DNA of 47,591 nt from Zavarzinella formosa DSM 19928 (GTDB taxonomy: Bacteria > Planctomycetota > Planctomycetia > Gemmatales > Gemmataceae): contig NZ_JH636440.1 in assembly GCF_000255705.1 (NCBI RefSeq), forward strand, positions 1,141,435 through 1,189,025. Reading direction: 5' to 3'. Shown here piece by piece: positions 19,801 to 27,000 of this stretch. The translations under genes were made by a program, and so were the position numbers. The number at the start of each line of letters is the position of its first letter. Positions within the stretch are counted from its first letter, which is position 1. A model generated the notes under the pieces. The model was not told the origin of the DNA and did no database searches. It was given only the letters and a program-made list of their open reading frames with translations.

Positions 19801-20705
19801 ACGACGTGCCGGTGCTGAGCATCACCCCAACTCCGGCGCTGAGTTCGCTGCTCGCCGGCACGGACCAATCTTTGATCGCCGGCAACACCGTGGCCAGCCT
19901 GCTGGGCACGGCTGTCACCGACGTGGATGCCGGGGCGTTGCAGGGCATCGCCCTCACCAAGGCCCTCACCACCCACGGACAATGGCAGTACCAGTTGAAC
20001 GGTTCGGGCATCTGGGTGAACGTGCCGACGGTAAGCACCGTCAACGCACTGTTCCTCCAGCCGCTTGACCTCCTCCGGTTTGTGCCCAACCCGACGTTTG
20101 TGGGGGTCGAGCCGATCACTTACAGGGCTTGGGACCAGACGCCCGGCACGAATTTGTTGGTGCCCGCCTCGGGAACGGTGGCCTCCACCACCGTCAACAA
20201 GGGGGCTCTGAGTTTGGCGACGGAAACCGCGACGATCACCATCGTGAATCCGGCGGTCAACACCCGGCCGGTGCTGGACATCACGCCGAACGTGCAACTG
20301 CCCAACGTGGCCGTCGGCGACAGCAACCCTGTCGGCATCACCCCGGACACGCTGCTGGGAACAGCCGTGACCGATCCGGATATCGGAGTGGTCGCGGGTC
20401 AGGGACACGGAATCGCCGTGACGTTTGTGGACAACACAAACGGGACGTGGCAGTATTTCGACGGGACCTCCTGGCAGTCGCTTGGCGGAGTCACCGCGGC
20501 CAACGCCATTCTGTTGTCCTCGACCGATCTTGTGCGGTTCTTGCCCAACGCGAATTTCCGCGGGACAACGACGTTCAAGTACAAGGCGTGGGATCAGTCG
20601 GTGGGGTCGCACTTCACGACCTTCAACACCGCCCAGACGACCGCCTTCAGCGCGGCCATCGAAACGGCTTCCCTCACGGTGAACACCGCCCCCGTGGTGT
20701 CGTAG
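7896..20705 (+). CDS. Giant secreted multidomain protein: propeller, P domains, Ig-like and cadherin-like repeats
   Basis: The product is 4269 residues. There is no hydrophobic signal peptide; instead residues 31-45 carry the planctomycete extracellular motif LILETLENREVPATL. Approximate layout: residues 50-410, propeller-like (SNSGPIQNG, SQDGGKNFG); 411-609, a P domain (proprotein-convertase-like); 610-860, more propeller; 861-1690, five SbsA-like Ig units (motif YFRI) interrupted by a second P domain at 1172-1285; 1732-1872, a third P domain; 1969-3036, BNR/sortilin-like repeats (SNDAGKTWN, TFDGGNTWT, SLDNGLSW); 3039-3370, three cadherin-like repeats (PVNDAPTLDPI); 3376-4265, six copies of a WQY...AWD module. 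No protease or glycosidase active site was seen. A surface adhesin or matrix role is inferred. The ATG at 7896 has only a weak ribosome binding site (GTGAGA). Confidence 0.9.
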   Translation: MNFESITRRLRRQYFQQAGNSPRRSSVRTQSLILETLENREVPATLIGPVIDYTTTTSVGTTGIAITGFTATGTIAPTIVADPTNPNQLFGAVQYMDNSGNSRIGFIYSGNAGQTWTSNSGPIQNGNDENAASPSGGFIPFSNVSNPAVAYDNFHNVYLTYVEHNVGSTAGRLVLRKYSFVGTPIEQNINNPDGTIHGSSTVQAQGTSGNEKTLYKWLGTDAVFNPTVAIDTNLASFTDNSADAIADKPNVADRTQTDPFAATQTTADKVKVFVAWNTFDVVPSGNDATFVRSKIRMTVSQDGGKNFGPQVLVNNQDNRTNLITGGNYQGNGEEYTAPKIVFTQGRAGLADSGGKMITMFSGTVLNNLYADSYNFSTNTANDVPGQDVTLETPESVEYWTNNFQPLNDAFNGSPIHITNITTYDLTVPTDPLITRLDKLSVTLALYSNSLDELKIDLVAPPDPALGAAAVPVTTGGPGTYAINPLRKSITLVRNKLDAGGNNTGNGISGTDLGRLKTDGNGNAFNFGTTFEDNAARRINDPTAVNGFAGSFKPEGGSLDTVFGGMTAAQLAGGGGVWTIVVTDFRYSGSPAPNFRQIARAGIKISQDFKDDLTDSSVSPGAETATGAGVAANNFSGTGNPTASVANPAGLGASVSVATDNTLGLYSPYQNRIYAAYFNGGGTQVIYSDDDGLLWSSTASDVSGPVLPSTILGPVTADTNTGLFNPKITVDPTTGTVLVSSYSNAQDPTGKRSLTMLSTSINGAAFEPDPTRTPLGTIEFSKASPVNPFDTTYDQINTKSDTVQYVPSNGPAMASITGNEVFGNNMGLVSYGGVVKLLYTGNVDQKIAQVRTQQLKIASGPRIVGSDSGVVLGAAQIDDLHDNTIDVDLGVVAKSSTFDFNAIRQLFDPNGKLFSITQAVTVNPINAIGGSVTPGVDSRFFRIGLPTSAIAGTYKLNLRNGFLTTPGGVALNNFPTINSLVTTRTISYNVPTANGQVFDAFYVEFDRVIDPSTFTPADIDLRYRASNEDSTVGGRRITGLTIQPLDTYIDPVLGTHYGSKRFLVRLTNPEPAANAGQAGTYSYTIGRLNTDPLKPYESGKYGATDSSSISDRIRSFQIPSSLGATTTRNATTILGVPQAPVTLTDQLGSVQTTVTSTIQMPNPVPPAGFTSAVVGVVTLQINVTHTRLSDLEFKLRAPNGQIIQLFNAGDLSGGNMINTVFDDAAPTAITDVLSVAPYTGTFQAVGSLATFKSSVQGGNWTLIMTDRAAGVQGQLDSWSLSVTQLNVGTPVLTGGNLMDQNGNSLQNEDVQDVYAVPTPQPNSNGLIRPFVAPFADQAMPIVVPGPRVVNTEIMVQNPDYFDVDLGQVVDTSSFTWQDITSITGPSGALTISPALTIEPVTGFGGNPLLPATTNSRYFRIHYTSQLGAGQYQVKLGNPAGTSITTPTATPIPFPNLLVGQTTQTPSADFIDVDIGQVVDASTFTSADLVQITGPAGDIPVADPNNPISVLPITDIGGTRSSVNSRYFRIYFTNLEPSGKYDIVLKDGDVATNTGIFMPRAPVDPTKVEPPYLPLTPAVFPASVTGHTTSPENVVYNSAATYIDVKFDRVMNSSTFTRGNPLDLVNDPDDILRIIGPNGDIPLTGVTINPIDTFGGTIITGNSQYFRIAFPGQPLPGDYQIQIGSNISDVSGNQMDKDTNAGVSVLDGSPAVFPLPPGATVIPQSYSASPTPSVPTIIPALSTVSIPLTINGLTDGYQIQKITANLSANVAAGRTMRDLEARLVSPDGTIKVLLFQNAPRTGSTSSITDVTFDDSATAPVQNGFAGAGGSNNPTQPLAQLNGILASGTWNLEIKNTGPSVANVSKFALTINKYVIGDGLGDPIADQTSLGYRVTFSNELTTTGNKSWNPVGPDGNTSGGDTFNPISGASINGGHTPIDPVTGLPITPTTNVSQEPSDPSRTTAGRVSNIAVDPSDPSGNTVYASGASGGVWRTTNFLTRDPAGPNWVPLTDFGPNQVIRDANGNITRYGSAINVGSLTVVNETGDPLQTKIIVGTGSSALNLIDQADQVNPSTSRYDGVGFLISNDAGKTWNILDSVKNFDVPTNAPANTPAQYLDVTDPKRNHLFVGAVINKVVVEKKLTPNSNPLIMYAAVGRGSTPATDNVAGLWRTFDGGNTWTQIYRDPAGNDVTDFAIGEGSAQPNTLNRPTIGYVGVQGVGILITTNLNVANGVSFTLLNGGLGRPTVNQNGVSGSVPVGNSGTPNGAKGRIVLATPLYQPNNPLANNYYKGWLVAAVATPDGRLDGIYVTKDAGVSTGATGLNNWTKLKLTDTGGYSQGGNDIEIEFPGLFTTNNYFSGASVNGVAQNAANHSLTLALDPTDPNILYVGSDRIIRIDMTQVNDPYKLQLYSHTDTTGNEYSSTSDANTSGTGGGGLVRNDTTRGTPVLDSNTPVGGGYDTALSATRRKSWNFLNLKYNPYEPFLQDTTIFSSALGSFTNDGGDITWTEVQIDRRPTETDAATNAIVEGGNDYDWVSNIVTYVDPLTGKARVIYGHDEGIGTFVSNDDGTLNRQDGINQANQLLGNRTNLSNDLTNTDRVNLPINGSRNAVGTYNTDLPMTDYTDLQVNGNRNGNIQVARLYSGDVQPSYLAAGISNSLILGAARRLGDVYASQNDLNSTGTKTWDDVNRDGRANYVATDPTGSGTVYILRRINDIQVAGDPTTDFFQIQQQGGVPISRTNGLFQNSGSDPQGFGQWTNAVKKFTVNTIDGNGISMSSNVGRLFSTVDQGLNWFVSAEPSDLDFTYAGAVAYGAPVIPQAGDPPPTLNDYLYAGTNGGHIFVKTGNVLAPTWKSISTGLDGSPVLKIIANPVRGSNSAYAVTDKGVYFMQDWTSTDPQVNKWQNITGNLFSITGQAYQLGAAYQTTLLQKLTTIAVDWRPLTFATPGTPVLYAGGDGGVFRSLDNGLSWIRFTDNTTNAVDQGGGLPNVKITDLDLAVGNVVSATGRNDTTITDQTGQQVLPNLLVATTLGRGTWEIGLVTPNDTPTLDPIADQTINEDQLPAPQVINLTGITAGSGELTQNLTVTAISSDPSIIPDPTITYTSANSFGTLSYQPLPNQFTTPGNPVTITVIVKDDGGTLGGGHDTYTVTFKVTVRPVNDAPTLDPITPSAITVNEDSGATSVPLTGIADGDGGGQVLTITAVSSNPLVIPTPVITYTSANPTGTLTFTPLPNQFSVSPITITVRVFDNGGTSFGGHNNTFQTFTVVVNPVNDPPTFTKGPDIYTPKNAGPQTFPGWATNLSAGPANESNQFPSLAFSTSNSNPALFSQQPAIDANGQLTYTPATNATGTVQVTVTLSDNGGIANGGVDNSSQTFFILIGVNRAPVLTDPHNLELLPVGVDTTTSAGTLVSDLIANSITDQDLTDPRGIAVTGVTGSQTGSWQYSINNGGTWLDLSTVTSATARLLRPEDRVRYIPNTGFRGQTTLTFQAWDQSDVPTHVAGGTADLTLVNATGGSTAFSVDSATATARVVTILNTIQEDQTTNTGSNLKPITANLVTDGDGPSAKKGLAIVGTGGEIDGTWQYSINNGTTWLNFGTVGLTSARLLRDVDKVRFVPAPNQYGEVYLKFYAWDQSVGTFGQTANLTVPGVLGGNGAFSLNSDFLAVRVLPVNDRPILDTAAPSNLTTIDMNNVDPPGPVGDTVASVIGATVTDYDVGTVPGIAVTAVSTVGGQWQYKAPLDPNWTPIFGVTATKVLLLDPDYLIRFSPSGIFTGTATISYKAWDRSPGGGTAGQFFVGASTALSTGIKVGKLQVVAPPLPAPAPNAAPILDTAPVVTLPTIPEDSKPVSPLAPLVSAILGGAVTDDVGALQGIAVTGLTGTATGVWQYLPTGTTVWKPMGNVALETALLLKDTDRIRYLPNLNYNGTATISYRAWDRTQGTAGQLANLSLPGTTGGTSSVSSATETATVTVSPVNDVPVLSITPTPALSSLLAGTDQSLIAGNTVASLLGTAVTDVDAGALQGIALTKALTTHGQWQYQLNGSGIWVNVPTVSTVNALFLQPLDLLRFVPNPTFVGVEPITYRAWDQTPGTNLLVPASGTVASTTVNKGALSLATETATITIVNPAVNTRPVLDITPNVQLPNVAVGDSNPVGITPDTLLGTAVTDPDIGVVAGQGHGIAVTFVDNTNGTWQYFDGTSWQSLGGVTAANAILLSSTDLVRFLPNANFRGTTTFKYKAWDQSVGSHFTTFNTAQTTAFSAAIETASLTVNTAPVVS
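10476..12960 (+). repeat. Five SbsA-like Ig units in the giant protein
   Basis: Five units of about 85-105 codons lie near 10476-10790, 10860-11140, 11927-12210, 12280-12530 and 12670-12960. They share the elements xDVDLGxVVDxSTFT, then GPxGxI, then IxPIxxxGGT, then SRYFRI, then GxYxxxLxxG. A P domain sits between units two and three. The pattern resembles the Big_5/SbsA Ig-like family. Confidence 0.65.
17010..18010 (+). repeat. Three cadherin-like repeats
   Basis: Three units of about 112 codons begin near 17010, 17350 and 17690 with NDTPTLDPI, NDAPTLDPI and NDPPTFTKG. They share TYTSANxxGTLxxxPLPNQF and close with VxDxGG...HxxxxxTFxVxVxPVND. This is the usual boundary signature of bacterial cadherin/VCBS-type tandem domains. 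Confidence 0.7.
18020..20690 (+). repeat. Six-copy WQY/AWD C-terminal module of the first giant protein
   Basis: Six units of about 145 codons start near 18020, 18480, 18890, 19350, 19800 and 20256. Each has a PVL or PIL opening, GIAVT, GxWQY, then LLxxxDxVRFxPNxxFxG, then AWDQS or AWDRS. A 23-bp identical stretch recurs at 18204-18226 and 18624-18646, so some copies are related at the DNA level. The same module ends the second giant gene. Confidence 0.8.
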
Positions 20706-20716
20706 GGATCAGTTGG

Positions 20717-20750
20717 CGACCCCCTCTTCGTGATGGCGAGGGGGTTCGCG
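20717..20750 (+). terminator. Hairpin after the first giant gene
   Basis: CCCCCTC at 20721-20727 pairs with GAGGGGG at 20739-20745. The stem extends outward by four pairs past a one-base bulge. It starts 12 bases after the stop codon, and only a short TCTTTT lies downstream. The rest of the 310-bp gap before the next gene is AT-richer and shows nothing else recognisable. Confidence 0.5.
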
Positions 20751-21017
20751 GGATGAGTCCGTCTTTTGGGGACAGACATCGCAAAGCCGGATTTGACCCG
20801 TTGATTCGCCCTTTTCATTGCGGAACAGGAAAAAACCGAGGGCAAAGTCATCCGTTTGCGGTGACTTTGCCGAATCCTTGTTAAGAATCCGTTACAAGGC
20901 CGGCTTAAACCGAGATAGAATTCGATCCCCCGATTTGATACGATTTGCGCTTGTTTTGTGTCAAAAGCGTTGTCTTGACTCGTTTGTTATTGATCGCCTG
21001 ACTCCCCTAAAAAGTTG

Positions 21018-24000
21018 ATGAATCTCATGGCTGCCACCAAACTCCGTCCGCGGTTGAAGATCGAAACCTTGGAATCCCGCGAAGTGCCGTCGGCCACGCC
21101 GTTTCCGACGGAGTTGTTCAACACAGTCACCACTCCGACCGGGATCAATCCGGCCGGGGATTCCAATCCGGCGGGGTTCACCGAAGTCGGGGGCGGGGTT
21201 GTCTTCACGGCCAACGACGGCACCAACGGCACTCGTTTGTATTACTCTGCCCGCAACGGCGCCAACCCGACCTTGGTCAACGTCGTCCCGAACAGCAGCG
21301 TCGCGCCGACGTTGTTTGCCGGGGACGCTTATTTCGCCGGGGTTTCCGGCACGGACGGCGTTGAATTGTTCCGGACGAGCGGCGGCGGGACGGCCACGGA
21401 GATCAAGGACGTCAACACCAACGCGGGGGCGAGTTCCTTCCCCCAGAATCTTACCGCTTACAAACACCCGACGGACCCCACCTTTAACGCCATGTACTTC
21501 ACGGCGGATGACGGCACGAACGGCCGGGAACTTTTTCGGTACATCCCCACTCCCACGGCGAGCAACGGGACCATCACCAGACTCGACCTGACCCCCGGCA
21601 ACGGCAGCACCGTCTTCGACTCCATGCACGAAGTCAACGGAGTGATGTATGTCATCGCCAAGGCGAACGGAGCCACTGGCTGGTCGGTCTACCAGATCAA
21701 TCCCACGGGAACAGCCATCACGCCCGTCAGCGGCTCCGGCGCCACGCCGCTTCCCTCCGGCGTGGATCCGATTCCCGATTCGTTCGTCATCGGGGGGGCC
21801 AGCGGGACCGATCTGTATTTCGCCGCCAAGAACACTCTCGGCACCGATCATCGCCTGTATCGCCTGAACACCGTCACCGGCGCGGTGACGCAAATCTTTC
21901 AATCCATCGTCACGGACACGTTCAAAGGCCCCCATCCGCTGGCGTACATGGGGGGCTATGTCTATTTCTCTGCCACTGTCAGTGGCAAGCGGCAATTGTG
22001 GCGGAGCGACGGCAGCACAACCCCCCCGACAGTGGCGTTCGACAACGTCGACGGCGGCGCTGGCAATCCGGATGTCCAGGAATTCCAGACGATCAACAAG
22101 AAGGTGTATTTTATCGCGACCGTCGGCGGCAACCGTGAACTGTACGTCACCGACGGCCTGACCGTCACCGCCGCGCCCAACATCACTCCCGCCAACAGCC
22201 ACAACCTTTCAAACCTCCAGGGGTTCGGCGGCCAACTGGTGTTTCAGGGCAAGGACAACTCCAACGCGGACACGTTGTTCCAGTACGACCCGGTGAACCA
22301 AACGGCGCCGACGGCGATCACGTCGGGGACCTATTCGTTCGGCTCGTTCTCCACGTTGGGTGAATCGCTGTACATGTCGATGGGAACCCCCGGCGAGGGA
22401 TTGGAACCCTATTACTACAACCCCAAGCCGGATTCCCCGAAGTTCGACCCGGACTTTACCCTCGACAGCAACTTCCCCGCCAGTGTCGATCCGACTCTGC
22501 ACACCGTCACCCTGCATGATCACATCACGAACAACAACACCCTGACGTTCACCGGCACGGCCGACGCGCCCGGGCACACCATCCAGCTTTATTACACGCT
22601 GCACGGATCCGGAAACCCGGCGACCCCATTCCCCACCACCACCCAGGTCGCGGCCGACGGGACCTGGACCTGGGCGACCCCGGTGAACACGTTCACATTC
22701 CCCCCCGATGTGGTGGGCGGCTCGTTCACCAACGGGACGTTTGACGTGACGGTCACGGACACGGACCTGACCAACGACTCGTCCGATCCTTCCGCGGTCT
22801 ATTCGCCGTTGGTGACCATTGACCAGACTCCGCCCCCCGCTCCGACGATCGACAACAGCAACGTGAACGCCGGCCCCAACCAGATCGACGCGACTTCGAC
22901 CAACAACCAAATCCACATCTCCGGGACCGGCGAGAAGGGTTCTTATGTGAACCTGTATGTCGGAAGCGACCATACCAATCCGATCCTCCCTCCGATTCTG
23001 GTGGACCCGGTGACCGGCCTTTGGTCCGCGACGACCCCGGCGCAACCCGACGGATTCCTTGACTTCGTCGCCGACAGCCAGGACGCCGCTACCAACCGGT
23101 CAAACGCCCCCCAGTTTAGCGGGACTTACCGGGTGTCCCTCGACTCCACCGGCGCCGCCCCGCCGAACATTGACAACTTCACCCCCAACACGGCCAACGC
23201 GGGGGACAATATCACGTCCGCCACGCTGATCACGCTGACCGGGACCGCCGAGGCAAACGCCACGGTGGACATTTACATGGGGACGACGCTGCCGTACACC
23301 CATTTGGGAAGCACGACGGCTGGCGCCCTTGGCGACTGGACCTTTGATGTCTCCGGGTCACCGGCCGGCGCGCTGACGCCGGACGGAACTTACACCTTCT
23401 GGGCGACCGCCACCGATGCGGCGGGCAATCCCCCGTCGACCTATGGCAATCAGCCCGGCGGATTCCCGATCGTCGTTGACACCACCAAACCGGCGAAGGC
23501 GACCATCACCTCGTTCACGCCTGACTCGGCCAACCCCTCGATTCCGGGCACCGCGACGGACGGAATCACCAACGCCGCGTCGATCACCCTGAGCGGCACG
23601 GCCGAGTCGGGGAGCATCGTGACCATCAAGGACTCCCTGACCGGCACCACCTTCACCCCATTCACGACTCTCGGCACGACTTGGACCTTCACCGTGGGAT
23701 CGGTCGGCAATCCCCTGGCGGCCGGTGTGCATACGTTCACGGCGAACTCTGCCGATCTGGCCGGGAACACTCTCGGGGACAGCGACCCGCTCAGTGTCAC
23801 CGTTGACAATACCTGCCTGCCCCCGGTCATCACGGGCATTTCGGCTGGTTCTGATTCGGGAGCGCTCGGGGACGGCATCACCAACATGACGACGATCACG
23901 CTGAACGGCACGGCCGAGCCGAGGTCCGTGGTGACGGTCAAGGACGGCTCAACGGTCCTCAGTTCGACGATCATGACCGACATCAACGGAAACTGGACCC

Positions 24001-27000
24001 TTCCGAACGTCTCGGCGACGGCCGGTTCGCACACCTACACGGCCACCGCCAAAGACATCGCCAACAACCCTTCGGGAGTAAGTTCGTCCTTCGCCCTCAC
24101 GGTTGACACCACCCGTCCGGGCACGCCGACGTTCTCCGGATTCACGCCGGATTCCGGCGTGGCGGGCGATTTTCTCACCAACAGCAAGACGCTCACCTTG
24201 GGCGGCACCGCCGAGAATGGCTCGACCGTCACGATCCGCGAGGCGGGCAACGTGGTGGTGACCTCTCTCCAAGTCCCGAGCACCGGAGTGAACGCCGGGA
24301 AATGGAGCGTCACCACGCCGATTCTTTCGGATGGCCCGCACGCCTTCACCGCCGAGGCGGTCGACGCGGCCGGCAACGTCACGCTGACCCCGCTGACCCT
24401 GCCGACGATCACGGTGGACAGCACCGCCCCGACGGCCCCGGTGATCACCCCGCAGATCACGACGGACTCGAACATTCCGGGGGATCTCATCACCAATGAC
24501 AACACGCTGACCCTGACCGGGACATTTACCGCCAGCCAGGGGGTCGTCGGCGTGAACGTGTTTAACGGCGCCACGCTTCTTGGCGCGGCCTCCGTGAACA
24601 CCGCCAACAGCACATGGTCATTTAACACCGCCAGTCTGGCGAATGGCGTTTACAATTTCATCGCCTATGCCACGGATGCCGCCCCGAACACCTCGTCGGG
24701 CAGCACGCCGCTGGTCGTCACCGTGGACACGGTTGTCCCGGCCACCCCGACATTCACCGGATTCTCGACTGATTCCGGCGCGCAGGGCGACTTCCTCACC
24801 AACGACAACACCCTGACGCTCAGCGGCACCATGCCCGCCGGGGAGACGGGCACGGTCGTGACCATCCGTGAAACGAACCAATCCGGTTCAGCCCTTGTCG
24901 GCACGGCGACGGTGGCGGGCAATGCGTGGAGCCTCACCACCGGCGTGCTGCCGGACGGCCCGCACAACTTCACGATGTCCGCGATGGATTTGGCCGGTAA
25001 CACCTCACTCATCACCGGAACCATTCCGACGATCACCGTCGACACCACCGTCCTCGCGCCGGTCATCACCGGCATCAGCCACGACACCGGGGCTTCCACG
25101 ACGGACGGCTACACCAGCGACCCGGTGCAGACGATCTCCGGCACGGCCGAGGCCGGCACGACGGTCCAGGTTTACGACAACGGGAATCCCGTCGGCACGG
25201 CCATCCTGACCGGGACCACCTGGACATACAACGCGGGCACGCTGACCGAGGGACCGCATTCCTTCACGGCGACGGCGACGGACCTGGCCCCGAACACATC
25301 GGTTCCAAGCGCTCCGTTCGTTGTCCATGTGGACCTCACGCCCCCGGCGAACCCGGGCTTCACGGACTTCACCAATGATTCCGGCATCCTTGGCGACAAC
25401 CTGACCAACGACAACACCCCGACCTTTAACGGCACCGGGGAAGACGGCACGGTGGTCACCATCATGGAAGGAGCAACCACCATTGGGTCTGACCTCGTGG
25501 CCGGGGGAACGTGGTCCATCACCGCCCCCGCGTTGGCGGATGGCCCGCATACCTTCACGGTCACCGCCAAGGATCTTGCCGGAAACCCCGCCACCACCCC
25601 GCCGACGATTCCGACGATCACGATTGACACGATCGCCCCGACGACGCCGACCGTCAACGGGTTTGTCGGCGTCTCGCCGGTTGGTTTCAACACCTTTGGC
25701 TCGACCACTTCGGCGACCGTCATCACCCTCAGCGGCAGCTCCGGCGAAGCCGGCCTGAGCATTGACGTGTTCGACGGTGGCAACTTGCTGACAACCGTGA
25801 CACCTGTGACGACCGGCGTGGGCGGGGTGTGGAGCTACACCACCGCGACGCTGACGCCCGGCCTCCACACCTTCACGGCCAAATCGACGGACGACGCCGG
25901 AAACTTCTCCCCGGCCGGCACCGCCTTGAATGTCACAGTGCAAACGCCGTTGGTGACCAACACCACCATCTTTGAAGACTCGGGGGCAAGAACTTTCAAA
26001 GCAAGCGAACTGCTGGCGGCTTTCTCGAATTCGTTGCACTTCAACGGTTCTCTCAAGGGCGTCGCCATCTCCTCGCTCGTCGGCAACGGCACATGGAGTT
26101 ACTCGACAAAGGGAACGACCTTCGTCGCCCTGCCGGCCGCGAGCGTTAGTTCAACTCATGCCTTGCTGCTGCGGGACACGGACTCCCTGAAGTTCACCCC
26201 GGCGGCGAACTTCACCGGCGTGGCCGGGATCACCATCAACGCGTGGGACCAAACCGGCGGCCTCCCCGGCGAGTTCGGCAACCTGACGACAACAGGCGGC
26301 TCGACGCCGTATAGCTCCAATTCGCAGACCTACGTCATCGGCGTGAACAACACGAACGACGCGCCGACGTTGTTGACCGGCAATTCGACGTTCTTGCCGT
26401 CGATTTCGCCCTTGAACACCAATCCGGCGGGAACCGGCGTGGGCGCGCTGTTGATCGGCCGCTTCCAGGACATCGATGCCTTCTCGAAGCCCGGCATTGC
26501 CATCGTCGGGGCAACGGGTGCCGGCAAATGGCAGTTCCAACTGTCGGGCGCCGGTTCATGGACGGATATCGTCGCCCCCTCGGTCACGAAAGCGGTGCTG
26601 CTTGACGAAACGTACCTTGTCCGCTTTCTCCCCACTTTGGGCGTCAAGGGCATTGCCAAACTGACCTTCAAGGCGTGGGACGGCACCTCGGGAACCCCCG
26701 GCCAAGTCGGGGTGAAACTCACCACGGCCAACGGCGTCAGCACGCTGACGGCAACGACCACGGTGAATGTCGGCAATGCCTCGCCAGTCTTCCTGCCGAA
26801 CGTCTCGCCTCCCTCGCCGTCGTTCCCGTCGCTCCTTGAAAATCCGAAAACGAACACAGGCACCACAGTCTCGGTCCTGCTCAGCAAACGGGTCGGGGAC
26901 GCCGACAATGCCAGCGTGGGCCTGGCTGTCACGGGCGTGGACGAATCTTTTGGTCAGTGGCAATACTCCACCGGCGGCACGACGTGGAAGTCCCTCACCG

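Noticed and set aside
7968-20612. Very long minus-strand open frames (up to about 890 codons) inside the first giant gene
   Set aside because: They are antisense to a well-supported coding frame, rich in Arg/Gly/Asp/Val as expected from reversed GC-rich codons, and show no domain or ribosome binding site.
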